A DNA stretch of 64,000 nucleotides from NCBI GenBank assembly GCA_900769985.1, contig CAAGIS010000154.1, positions 1 through 64,000 of the forward strand, given 5' to 3'. Shown here piece by piece: positions 43,945-52,524 of the stretch. The DNA is from Spirochaetia bacterium (GTDB lineage: Bacteria > Spirochaetota > Spirochaetia > Treponematales > Treponemataceae). The translations under genes and the position numbers were made by a program. The notes beneath the pieces are model-generated. The model was not told where the DNA came from and did no database searches. It saw only the letters and a list, made by a program, of their open reading frames with translations. Within the stretch, counting starts at the first letter, position 1. Each line of letters opens with the position of its first letter.

Positions 43945-44335
43945 ACATCAAAATTTACAACTACGTTCCTAACCGCCACATAGAGAATTTCCTCGTACAA
44001 TTCTCGTAGCGCGAAATAGTACAGTGTCAGTAATCACATCGAAATTTACAACTGCAACAGTTTGAACGCCACGTAGAGAATTGCCTCGAACAATTCTCGT
44101 AGCGCGAAATAGCACAGTGTCAGTAATCACATCGAAATTTACAACTACAACAATCTGAACGCCACATAGAGAATTGCCTCGTGCAATTCTCGTAGCGCGA
44201 GATAGCACAATGTTTGTGAGGAATTGAAATTTACGAGCGCACACCTAACCGCCCATAGAGTTTGCACCCTGCAAACTCGTAGCGCGAGATAGCACAGTGT
44301 TTGTGAGGAATTGAAATTTACGAGCGCACTTCCAC
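43945..44335 (-). repeat. Tandem array of about 93-bp units with covarying hairpins
   Basis: Four full units and a partial fifth. Each reads (plus strand) GAAATTTAC, a variable part, CGCCACATA, a hairpin, CGTAGCGCGA-ATAGCACAGTGT. Stems: GAGAATT/AATTCTC (43983/43999), GAGAATTG/CAATTCTC (44076/44091 and 44169/44184), GAGTTTGC/GCAAACTC (44258/44271). Unit 4 changed both arms together. Units are not separated by unique spacers, so this is not a CRISPR. Degenerate copies sit at 19965-20200 in opposite orientation. Fills the gap between nudC and hisA, where I see no gene. Confidence 0.85.
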
Positions 44336-44365
44336 AGACAGACCTTTTCTGCTAAAATAGAATCT

Positions 44366-45664
44366 ATGGTAATTTCTTCGATAGATTTAAAAGACGGACA
44401 TGTCGTTCAGCTGAAAAACGGCAGAGACTTAGTTCTTCAGCGCGATGATGCAGATAACTTAATTAACGAATTCAATTTTTATGGTGAAGTAGCTGTAATC
44501 GATTTAGATGCAGCGATGGGAAATGTTGACGCAAAGGGAAACACTGTAAACACAAATCTTTTAAAAAGCCTTTTGCGCAAAGGCAATGTTCGGACAGGCG
44601 GCGGAATTCGTACTGTAAAACGTGCGCGCGAATTAATTTCGCTAGGAGCTGAAAAAGTAATAATCGGTTCAAGCGCATGGAATAAAAATCCGTCTTCAAA
44701 CGATTCTGTTCTCAATACAGAATTCCTCGAAGAACTTGTACAGGCAATCGGAAAGCAGCGCATTATAATCAGCGTTGATGCTATCAATGGAAAAATTGCC
44801 GTAAAAGGCTGGACAGAAACAATTGACGTTTCTTTAATAGAAGGTGCAAAACAGGCTGAACAGTATTGCAGCGAACTTCTCTTTACGTGCGTAGAAAAAG
44901 AAGGATGCATGCAGGGCACAAACATCGATATGGCGCAGGAACTTCGCAATGCTGTAAAATGCCGTGTCGTAGTTGCAGGAGGCGTTTCAACAGAAAGCGA
45001 AATTGAACAGCTGGAAAAAATGGGCTGCGATGTTCAGCTTGGAATGGCTCTTTATACAAATAAAGTTTCACTTAAAGATTCCTTTATACGATGTCTTGAC
45101 TGGAAAAAAACTGACGGAATGATTCCTGTAATTGCCCAGAGCGAACACGGCGAAGTTTTAATGATGGGTTATGCAAATCATGAAGCATTCAAAAAAACAT
45201 TTGATACAAAAAAACTTACGTTCTGGAGCAGGACACGAAACACTCTCTGGACAAAAGGCGAAACAAGCGGACATTTTCTTGAAGTAAAAAAACTGCGGGC
45301 AGACTGCGACAGAGACACAGTACTTGCGACAGTCGTTCCACATGGAGGAGTATGTCATACAGGTAGTTTCAACTGTTTTTCAAGCGAGGCTGACGAAAAA
45401 TCTTCTATGGAACGTTTATACGGAACAATTGCAGAACGTTTTGCAAATCCAAAACCGGGCAGCTACACTGCAACCCTCGACTCAAAACGAGTCCGCGAAA
45501 AAATCGAAGAAGAAGCAGAAGAACTTTGCGAAGCAGACGGAAAAGACGAAGTCATTTGGGAAACAGCAGACTTACTTTATTTTGTCAGTGTCCTAATGTA
45601 CAAAGAAGGCGTAAACTGGAACGACATCTATTCAGAATTAGACAGACGTCATAAAGAAAAATAA
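44366..45664 (+). CDS. hisAIE: Trifunctional HisA-HisI-HisE fusion
   Basis: 432 residues holding three histidine-pathway enzymes. Residues 1-240 are HisA isomerase (SSIDLKDGHVVQL with catalytic Asp, VIDLDAAMG, RTGGGIRT, ISVDAINGKIAVKGWTE, VVVAGGVST). 250-345 are HisI PR-AMP cyclohydrolase (MIPVIAQSEHGEVLMMGYANHEAF, FWSRTRNTLWTKGETSG, RADCDRDTVLATV, CHTGSFNCF with zinc/magnesium ligands). 355-432 are HisE PR-ATP pyrophosphohydrolase (YGTIAERFANPKPGSYTATL, EKIEEEAEEL, ETADLLYF). They catalyse steps 4, 3 and 2. HisIE fusions are common; joining HisA to them is unusual as far as I know. No other his gene is near. Start ATG has no SD in the repeat-derived upstream region. Confidence 0.93.
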   Translation: MVISSIDLKDGHVVQLKNGRDLVLQRDDADNLINEFNFYGEVAVIDLDAAMGNVDAKGNTVNTNLLKSLLRKGNVRTGGGIRTVKRARELISLGAEKVIIGSSAWNKNPSSNDSVLNTEFLEELVQAIGKQRIIISVDAINGKIAVKGWTETIDVSLIEGAKQAEQYCSELLFTCVEKEGCMQGTNIDMAQELRNAVKCRVVVAGGVSTESEIEQLEKMGCDVQLGMALYTNKVSLKDSFIRCLDWKKTDGMIPVIAQSEHGEVLMMGYANHEAFKKTFDTKKLTFWSRTRNTLWTKGETSGHFLEVKKLRADCDRDTVLATVVPHGGVCHTGSFNCFSSEADEKSSMERLYGTIAERFANPKPGSYTATLDSKRVREKIEEEAEELCEADGKDEVIWETADLLYFVSVLMYKEGVNWNDIYSELDRRHKEK

Positions 45665-45670
45665 GTTTTA

Positions 45671-45723
45671 CAAAAAAAATGCCATAGTGAAACTGCGTTC
45701 TGCACTCACCATGGCATTTTTTT
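45671..45723. terminator. Bidirectional terminator between his fusion and gdhA
   Basis: AAAAAAATGCCAT (45674-45686) and ATGGCATTTTTTT (45711-45723) form a stem with A run on one side and T run on the other; genes converge on it. Confidence 0.9.
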
Positions 45724-45745
45724 TTATATGCTCACTCTTAAAATA

Positions 45746-47104
45746 TTATACAAGACCCTGAGCAATCATTGCTTCTGCAACTTTTACAAATCCTGCAATG
45801 TTTGCACCTGCCTGATAGTTAACATATTCACCATCAACAAGACCAAATCTCTTAGCTGTGTTAAGACAGTTATCGTGAATATTGCACATAATTGAATCAA
45901 GTTTAGCATCAACTTCTTCAGCAGACCAAGAAAGTCTTTCTGAGTTCTGTGACATTTCAAGACCAGATGTTGCAACACCACCAGCGTTTGAAGCTTTTCC
46001 TGGAGCATACATAATTTTTGCAGCCTGGAATTTTGCAACAGCTTCGTTAGAAGAAGGCATGTTAGCACCTTCAGCTACGAGTTTAACACCGTTAGCAAGA
46101 AGTTTGTCTGCATCTGCTTCGAGAAGTTCATTCTGTGTAGCACATGGGAATGCACAGTCACATTTTACTTCCCATACTTTTCCGCCTTCAACATATTTTG
46201 CTGATGGGAACTGTTTAGCATATTCAGAAATACGACCACGTTTTACACATTTAAGGTCTTTAACCCAGTCAAGTTTTTCCTGTGTGATACCGTCAGCATC
46301 ATAAATATATCCGTTTGAGTCAGAAAGTGTAACAACTTTTGCACCAAGCTGAATAAGTTTTTCTGCAGCATACTGAGCAACGTTTCCAGAACCAGAAACT
46401 ACACAAGTCTTTCCTTTAAAATCCTGTCCTTTAACTTTGAGCATTTCGCGTGCAAAGTAGATAAGTCCGTAACCTGTAGCTTCTGTACGGATTAAAGAAC
46501 CACCGAATGTAAGGCCTTTTCCTGTTAAAACTCCAGTATATTCATCGCGGATTCTTTTGTACTGTCCGAAGAGGTAACCGATTTCGCGTCCACCAACATT
46601 TTTATCACCAGCTGGAACGTCAACGTCAGCACCAATATGACGATAAAGTTCTGTCATGAATGACTGACAGAAACGCATAACTTCTTTGTCTGATTTTCCG
46701 TGAGGGTCAAAGTCTGAACCACCCTTACCGCCACCCATCGGGAGCGTTGTCAAAGAATTTTTAAGAACCTGTTCAAAACCTAAGAATTTTAATACAGAAA
46801 GATTTACTTCTTTAGAGAAGCGCAAGCCACCTTTGTACGGACCGATTGCACTGTTATACTGAACTCTGAAACCGCGGTTTACATGATAATTACCGGCATC
46901 GTCCATCCAAGGAACACGGAACATAATAACACGTTCTGGTTCGACAAGTCGTTCCAAAACAGCATTAGCTTCAAGTTCCGGCATCTTGTCCACTACTGGC
47001 TCAAGAGTTGTGAGAACTTCCTGTACTGCCTGCAGGAATTCAGGCTCGCCAGCATTCTTCTGCTGAACGTCAGCCCATATACGTTTAACGTATTCATTTT
47101 TCAT
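45746..47104 (-). CDS. gdhA: NADP-type glutamate dehydrogenase
   Basis: 452 residues, hexameric GDH I length. Makes L-glutamate from 2-oxoglutarate and ammonia (or the reverse). Catalytic Lys lies in PMGGGKGGSDFDP, plus GADVDVPAGDKNVGGREIGYLFGQYKR and the nucleotide loop SGSGNVAQYAAEKLIQLG, whose SGSGNVA form matches NADP-dependent enzymes. SD AGAGGT. Single gene. A main route for ammonia assimilation in an anaerobic gut bacterium; may also consume the glutamate released by the oxoprolinase operon. Confidence 0.97.
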   Translation of the reverse strand: MKNEYVKRIWADVQQKNAGEPEFLQAVQEVLTTLEPVVDKMPELEANAVLERLVEPERVIMFRVPWMDDAGNYHVNRGFRVQYNSAIGPYKGGLRFSKEVNLSVLKFLGFEQVLKNSLTTLPMGGGKGGSDFDPHGKSDKEVMRFCQSFMTELYRHIGADVDVPAGDKNVGGREIGYLFGQYKRIRDEYTGVLTGKGLTFGGSLIRTEATGYGLIYFAREMLKVKGQDFKGKTCVVSGSGNVAQYAAEKLIQLGAKVVTLSDSNGYIYDADGITQEKLDWVKDLKCVKRGRISEYAKQFPSAKYVEGGKVWEVKCDCAFPCATQNELLEADADKLLANGVKLVAEGANMPSSNEAVAKFQAAKIMYAPGKASNAGGVATSGLEMSQNSERLSWSAEEVDAKLDSIMCNIHDNCLNTAKRFGLVDGEYVNYQAGANIAGFVKVAEAMIAQGLV

Positions 47105-47278
47105 TATGTTACCTCTATTCGCTTACTCTATATTGTTTCATATAAGCGATAGTCAAAAGTTTAACAAAAATTAAAGATTTGTAAAAGAGTTTAATTTTAA
47201 ATTGTGCAAAAAACTTGCCTTGCAGTCAAAAAATCTGTATTTTATAGGATAAAAATAGACTAAAGACGGAGTTTTTTT

Positions 47279-48196
47279 ATGGACAAGAAAAAAATTAAAA
47301 ACGCCATTCTAGGCGGAATAGTTGCTTTAATTGCAGTTATTGTTATTGCAGGTTCCTGCACAGTAATAGCTCCTAACGAAAGAGGCATTCAAGTTACGCT
47401 GGGACAAGTACAGGGAGATGTAATTCCTCCGGGAATGAAATTTCATGCACCGTTCATTACTCAAATCAGAAAATTCAGGCTTGAACCAAAAACTTACGAA
47501 GTTTCTTTTTCATGCGGAAGTGATGGCGCTATTACAAAAGACATGCAGACAGTCGGAAGTACTGTTGCAGTGCGCTACATTTATGACGAAAAACGGATTA
47601 TGGACATCGTAACCCGCTACCAGAATGACAGCGTAATCCAAAGTGCAATGCGCGATAATGTTAAAGCTTCTCTTAAAGAAACTGTCGGACAATATTCAAT
47701 TTATGATTTAGTCGAAAAACAAAACGAAGTTACTACAAAAGTTGCACAGACAATGCTTTCAAGAATGGCAGATTATCCGATTGCAATTTCACAGACAACA
47801 ATCACAAACTGGGACTGGTCAGATGATTTTGACAAACAGATTAAAGAAACTGCAAACCGTGCACAGGAAGTAAAAAAAGCTGAACAGGATTTAAAACTTG
47901 CAGAACAGCAGGCACAGAAACAGGTAAAAGAAGCCGAAGCAAAAAAAGCTGCAATCGAACAGGAAGCAGAAGCTGCCCTCATCAAGGCACAAAAAGAAGC
48001 TGAAGCAAAAAAAGTCGAAGCAGACGCGCTTGCCTACTACAACGCAAAAGTTGCCCAGAATTATCAAGTAGAAATCAAACTCAAAGAACTTGAAATTGAA
48101 CTTGAAAAAGCAAAGCGATGGGACGGAAGACAAGTTCCTTCATACGTTCCTTTAACTGCTGCAGGCGGAATTGTAAATCTTCCTGAGGCAAAATAA
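47279..48196 (+). CDS. SPFH/prohibitin-family membrane protein
   Basis: 305 residues. One N-terminal membrane anchor (residues 8-30, AILGGIVALIAVIVIAGSCTVIA) then the SPFH/band-7 domain (PNERGIQVTLGQVQGDVIPPGMKFHAPFITQIRKFRL). Residues about 195-280 are a long Ala/Glu/Lys/Gln coiled coil (QKQVKEAEAKKAAIEQEAEAALIKAQ), as in prohibitins. Forms large ring- or dome-shaped membrane assemblies; HflK/C relatives regulate FtsH. No partner gene of the HflK/C pair is adjacent. SD ACGGAG. Confidence 0.92.
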   Translation: MDKKKIKNAILGGIVALIAVIVIAGSCTVIAPNERGIQVTLGQVQGDVIPPGMKFHAPFITQIRKFRLEPKTYEVSFSCGSDGAITKDMQTVGSTVAVRYIYDEKRIMDIVTRYQNDSVIQSAMRDNVKASLKETVGQYSIYDLVEKQNEVTTKVAQTMLSRMADYPIAISQTTITNWDWSDDFDKQIKETANRAQEVKKAEQDLKLAEQQAQKQVKEAEAKKAAIEQEAEAALIKAQKEAEAKKVEADALAYYNAKVAQNYQVEIKLKELEIELEKAKRWDGRQVPSYVPLTAAGGIVNLPEAK

Positions 48197-48260
48197 AAAA
48201 AATCCCTGACTTATAAATGCACTTCAGTTTACGCATTTTTTCAGTCAGGGATTTTTTTAT
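48196..48260. terminator. Bidirectional terminator between SPFH and serine hydrolase genes
   Basis: AAAAATCCCTGAC (48200-48212) and GTCAGGGATTTTT (48243-48255), with A and T runs outside, between convergent genes. Confidence 0.9.
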
Positions 48261-48267
48261 CAAGATG

Positions 48268-49572
48268 CTATTTATTCATCAGATAATCTGCGACAGCTTC
48301 GTATGCAGGAATTGAAATCGGATCGATGTATTTGTTTGATGCAAGAGGATTTGAAGCAAACCTTACGATAACCATTTCTGCTTTAGGATCAATGTAAATT
48401 GCCTGACCATGAACACCGCGAGCCATAAAAGCATTGTGGTCGTTGTTTGTAATCCACCACATATTATGATAGCTCCAGTTTTTTAACAAAGGATATTCGC
48501 CGCTCTTACTGAATGCATCCTGACTTCCGCCTTTTGAAACATCAACTGTTGCTGATTCTGGAATTATCTGCTTGCCGCGAAGTTTTCCGTGGTTGCGGAC
48601 AAGTTCTCCAAAGACTGCCATATCACGAAGATTCAGACTAAAGCCGCCGCCTGCAAATGCAATGCCTGCCGTTCCAAGCTGATAAAAACCGTCATACTTT
48701 GCACCCATCGGAACCCAGATTTTTTCTGAAATCAATTCCGTAATGCTTTTTCCAGTTACGCGCGAAATTATCCAGCCCATCAATTCTGTGTTTATAGTTT
48801 TATAGCCGAAAACTTCGCCGTGCTCCTGTCCCGGAATCTTTTTTACAGTCTTCAAATATTCGTAATAATTCTCAGGACCTTTGTAATTTGCAGGTCTGAA
48901 AATATCTCCTGATGCCGAATATTTCCAGATTTCTGCATTCGGGTCATTGTAGTCTTCGCTATACTGAATTGCAGTCGTCATATCAAGAACCTGCTGAACT
49001 GTTGCACCTTCAAAACCCGAACCTTTCAATTCAGGAATATAATCAGTAACAAGTTTCTGCGGATTAATAGTGCCCTCTGCAATTAAAATCGAAGCAAGCA
49101 TACCAGTAAAAGATTTACTCACAGACATCGCAGAATGAATGCCGTCTTGAGTTAAGCCTGCAGGATATGCTTCGTAAACGATTTTTCCTTTATGCAGGAC
49201 GATGATTCCGTCAGTATAATTCCTGTCAAGCGATTCTTGCCATGTTATCGGTTTGTCTTCTCCCCAAGGAATAAACTGAACGTTATCAATGCCGTTGTCA
49301 ATTTTTGTTTTAAAAGTATAATAATTTTCTTTTGCCGCAGAAACAGCCCTTGTCGGATAAAATTCACGCATATGATTTACACTGTAGCGCAAAGCCGGAA
49401 AGTTAAAAAACGACCCGTCACTTGCCGAAAGAGTTTTATCCTTTTCAGGAGGAAATCCCTGCATCCAGCCCATTTCCAAAGGATTGGATTCTTTTGAATT
49501 TAAATTTGCCTCTGCAAATAAACTACCCATTCCAAACACCGCCAATGAAATTAAGTTTGCAACTCTCTTCAT
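48268..49572 (-). CDS. Secreted beta-lactamase-family serine hydrolase
   Basis: 434 residues from ATG at 49572 (GGGAG upstream). Signal peptide MKRVANLISLAVFGMGSLFA then mature ANLNSK. Beta-lactamase/class C-like fold: nucleophile motif SVSKSF (SxxK) preceded by HSAMS, YSEDYNDP and the later GVHGQAIYIDP as the possible third motif (KTG equivalent HGQ). Such proteins are D-Ala-D-Ala peptidases, esterases or similar. Periplasmic; beta-lactam hydrolysis is not implied. Single gene convergent with the SPFH gene. Confidence 0.88.
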   Translation of the reverse strand: MKRVANLISLAVFGMGSLFAEANLNSKESNPLEMGWMQGFPPEKDKTLSASDGSFFNFPALRYSVNHMREFYPTRAVSAAKENYYTFKTKIDNGIDNVQFIPWGEDKPITWQESLDRNYTDGIIVLHKGKIVYEAYPAGLTQDGIHSAMSVSKSFTGMLASILIAEGTINPQKLVTDYIPELKGSGFEGATVQQVLDMTTAIQYSEDYNDPNAEIWKYSASGDIFRPANYKGPENYYEYLKTVKKIPGQEHGEVFGYKTINTELMGWIISRVTGKSITELISEKIWVPMGAKYDGFYQLGTAGIAFAGGGFSLNLRDMAVFGELVRNHGKLRGKQIIPESATVDVSKGGSQDAFSKSGEYPLLKNWSYHNMWWITNNDHNAFMARGVHGQAIYIDPKAEMVIVRFASNPLASNKYIDPISIPAYEAVADYLMNK

Positions 49573-49756
49573 TGCTTTTTCTCCCTGCATTATTCAATGC
49601 AAAAAATTCCAAACGCATGAAACTGCGTATTCCAACAGTTTTAAAATACGTACAAACCGCCTGCATCGTCAAGTTTTTTGAAAATATCCTGTTTTCATTC
49701 CTCACCAACTGCAGCTGGAATCTGTCAGCAGAAAGAAGTTTTACCTTCTATCAAAA

Positions 49757-51385
49757 TTACACATTCTGGTAGAGCTTTGCATACACTCCGTTCAATTTTA
49801 TAAGTTCATCGTGAGTTCCGCTTTCGAGAATTTCTTTATCGCCTACAACAGCTATACAGTCTGAATTTTTTATCGTGGAAAGTCTGTGAGCTATAATCAA
49901 AGTTGTCCTGCCTTTTGAAAGTTCATCAAACGATTTTTGAATTTTAATTTCTGTTGCCGTATCAAGTGCCGAAGTCGCTTCATCCAAAATTAAAACCGGC
50001 GGATTTTTTAAAAAACACCTTGCAATCGAAACACGCTGTTTTTGTCCGCCGGAGAGTTTTATTCCTCGCTCTCCGACAAGAGTGTCATAGCCCTGAGGCA
50101 TTTTTAAAATGTCATCGTGTATTTCTGCACGCTTTGCAGCATTGATAATTTCTTCATCTGTCGCATTGATTTTTCCATAAGCAATGTTTTCTTTTATAGT
50201 GCCGGCAAACAAAAACACGTCCTGCTGAACAACGCCAATCTGTTTTCGGAGAGATTCAAGTTTTATCTTTTTTATATCGATTCCGTCAAGCAAAATTCTT
50301 CCGTCTGTATATGAAAAACCTACGTTTTCAAATTTAATATTTCCACGGGCGCAAAAAAGTTCGACTGCATTTTCAGATTCCTTTATACTAGTATCCGTTT
50401 TCATAATTTCAACAAAGCGTTTAAATCCTGCCATTCCGGTCGTGTACTGTTCAACAAGAAAAGCAAGACGGCGTATCGGAGAAGAAAAAGCCGCTATAAA
50501 AAGATTTGCCGCAACTAAATCAGAAACAAGCATTTTTCCTTTCATAATAAAAATTCCGCCGGTCGCAAGAACAAGCACATTCAACAGATTACTAAAAAAT
50601 TCAATATTGGCATGGAAAGCCGCCATGCTTTTGTAAAACTTTTTCTTTGCGTTACGAAAATCAGAATTACCTTTTTCAAACCGCTTCATCTCATATTCTT
50701 CATTTGTAAAAACTTTCGTAACTCGAATTCCAGAAATGCTTGATTCAAGAACTGCATTAATCTCCGCCGTAGTTTCCTTTACCTTTTTTGAAGTTTCGTT
50801 TAGTTTTGAACGCGAAATCATCGTAATTATAATTACAAGCGGAATGAAAATAAAAACAATGACTGCAAGTTCCCAGCGGATTTTCAGCAGTAAAAAAAAT
50901 GAGCCGAGCAATGTCAAAACAGAAATCAAAAAATCTTCCGGCCCGTGATGAGCAAGTTCCGTAATCTCAAACAAATCTGTCGTAACGCGCGCCATCAGTT
51001 TTCCAGTCCGGTGCTTGTCATAAAAATAGAACGACTGCTTTTCAAGATGAGAAAACACATCACGGCGCATATCAGTTTCAACAAGCGTTCCAAAATAATG
51101 TCCCCAGAAATTTACAATCCAGGTAAAACCTTTTCTGAGCAGATACATTGCAAGAAGCGCAATTATAAGAATAAAAAAAGTCTTGAATTTCTGTTCGGGC
51201 AAAATTGAATCAATCGTAAATTTGCTTATCATCGGAAAGCAGATGTCAATCAGAGAAATCAAGACTGCGCAGAACATATCGAGCAAAAAAATTTTTAAAT
51301 GAGGTTTATAATATGAAAAAAATATTTTCAGCGGTTTTGAATTATAAAACTCCGTATCACGTAAATTTGATTTTTTTTCTGACAT
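49757..51385 (-). CDS. ABC exporter (MsbA/LmrA type) lacking the Walker A segment
   Basis: 542 residues. The six-helix membrane domain (about 20-310) is complete. The ATPase half has Q-loop VVQQDVFLF, signature LSGGQKQR, Walker B VLILDEATSALD, and H-loop IIAHRLST. But residues 353-372 read FENVGFSYTDGRILLDGIDI: it goes straight from the A-loop Tyr359 into the TDGRILLDG normally found some 40 residues later, so the P-loop GxxGxGKS/T and its flanks are missing in frame, as a loss between two copies of TDG could yield. ATP binding should be crippled; a half-transporter partner with an intact P-loop would be needed for function. Not a frameshift. Confidence 0.9.
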   Translation of the reverse strand: MSEKKSNLRDTEFYNSKPLKIFFSYYKPHLKIFLLDMFCAVLISLIDICFPMISKFTIDSILPEQKFKTFFILIIALLAMYLLRKGFTWIVNFWGHYFGTLVETDMRRDVFSHLEKQSFYFYDKHRTGKLMARVTTDLFEITELAHHGPEDFLISVLTLLGSFFLLLKIRWELAVIVFIFIPLVIIITMISRSKLNETSKKVKETTAEINAVLESSISGIRVTKVFTNEEYEMKRFEKGNSDFRNAKKKFYKSMAAFHANIEFFSNLLNVLVLATGGIFIMKGKMLVSDLVAANLFIAAFSSPIRRLAFLVEQYTTGMAGFKRFVEIMKTDTSIKESENAVELFCARGNIKFENVGFSYTDGRILLDGIDIKKIKLESLRKQIGVVQQDVFLFAGTIKENIAYGKINATDEEIINAAKRAEIHDDILKMPQGYDTLVGERGIKLSGGQKQRVSIARCFLKNPPVLILDEATSALDTATEIKIQKSFDELSKGRTTLIIAHRLSTIKNSDCIAVVGDKEILESGTHDELIKLNGVYAKLYQNV

Positions 51386-51524
51386 AAAATTTCCTTATTA
51401 ATTTTTTTTTATCATTATAATGACTCTTTAACTGTTCAACTAGTAAAAATCAATTTTCAATTCAAGGCGCTGTGACTATTGTAAATTGTCGTCCGCTTTG
51501 TTTTAATATCAATTGAGGTGAATT

Positions 51525-52496
51525 ATGAAAATTGGAATTTTAGGTGCCGGTTCAATTGCAGCAAAAATGGCTGAAACAGTTTCAAAAATGAAAAATGCAG
51601 AAATATACGCCGTATCGTCGAGAAGCATTTCAAAAGCAGAAAACTTTACAAAAAAATACAAAATTAAAAAAGCCTTTGGCAGTTACGAAGAAATGATTAA
51701 AGATGAAAACGTTGAACTGATTTATATTGCAACGCCTCATTCCCACCACTTTGAACATGCAAAACTTTGTCTTGAAAATAAAAAACCTGTTCTCTGCGAA
51801 AAATCTTTTACAATGAATTCAGCGCAGGCAAAAGAACTTGTTGAATTGTCAAAAAAACAAAATACTTATCTTGCAGAAGCAATATGGACACGCTATATGC
51901 CGTCAAGAAAATTAATCGATGACGTAATTTCAAGCGGAATAATCGGCAAAATAAATGTCCTTACTGCAAATCTCTCTTACAACATAAAATCAAAAGAACG
52001 ACTTATAAAACCAGAACTTGCAGGCGGCGCACTTTTAGACGTAGGAGTTTACGGACTGAATTTTACATTCATGCACTTTGGAACAGAAATTCAAAAAATC
52101 GACACTTCCGTAAAAATGACAGAAACTGGCGTTGACGAAACAGACTCTGTAACAATTCATTTTAAAGACGGAAAATCCGCTTTTATTACCGCAGGAATAA
52201 ATTCGCGCTCAGACCGCAAAGGAATTTTCTGGGGCGAAAACGGCTACATCATTGTCGAAAACATCAACAACCCTAACCTAATCAAAGTTTTTAATTCAAA
52301 TGACAAACTTATAAAAAAAATAAAAATACCGCGGCAAATCACAGGTTATGAATATGAAGTTGCCGAAGCCATTGAACAAATCCAGCAGAATAAAACAGAA
52401 AGCATTTCAATGCCGCTTTCGGAAACTCTTTTTGTAATGGAAATAATGGACAGCCTTAGAAAACAATGGGGTTTAATTTATCCGCAAGAATTGTAA
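51525..52496 (+). CDS. Gfo/Idh/MocA-family NAD(P)-dependent oxidoreductase
   Basis: 323 residues. Rossmann loop ILGAGSIAAKMAETV, LIYIATPHSHHFEHAKLCLENKKPVLCEKSFTMN with the EK(P) motif Lys, and the C-terminal sheet domain with GGALLDVGVYGLNFTFMHFG. It resembles trans-dihydrodiol dehydrogenase/xylose dehydrogenase-like members, acting on a sugar or cyclic alcohol; substrate unknown. ATG with GAGGTG SD. Promoter space shared with the divergent ABC exporter. May be co-transcribed with the protease gene 28 bp on. Confidence 0.9.
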   Translation: MKIGILGAGSIAAKMAETVSKMKNAEIYAVSSRSISKAENFTKKYKIKKAFGSYEEMIKDENVELIYIATPHSHHFEHAKLCLENKKPVLCEKSFTMNSAQAKELVELSKKQNTYLAEAIWTRYMPSRKLIDDVISSGIIGKINVLTANLSYNIKSKERLIKPELAGGALLDVGVYGLNFTFMHFGTEIQKIDTSVKMTETGVDETDSVTIHFKDGKSAFITAGINSRSDRKGIFWGENGYIIVENINNPNLIKVFNSNDKLIKKIKIPRQITGYEYEVAEAIEQIQQNKTESISMPLSETLFVMEIMDSLRKQWGLIYPQEL

Positions 52497-52524
52497 ATTT
52501 TTGTTTTTAAGATATAATTAATTT

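Noticed and set aside
43969..44244. 91-codon minus-strand frame with repeated RATRIVRGNSLCG
   Set aside because: Open only because the 93-bp repeat is divisible by three. It has no SD and the hairpins and dispersed copies explain the sequence better.
43945..44335. Possible CRISPR array
   Set aside because: Units are about 93 bp, similar along their whole length, without unique spacers, and no cas gene is near.
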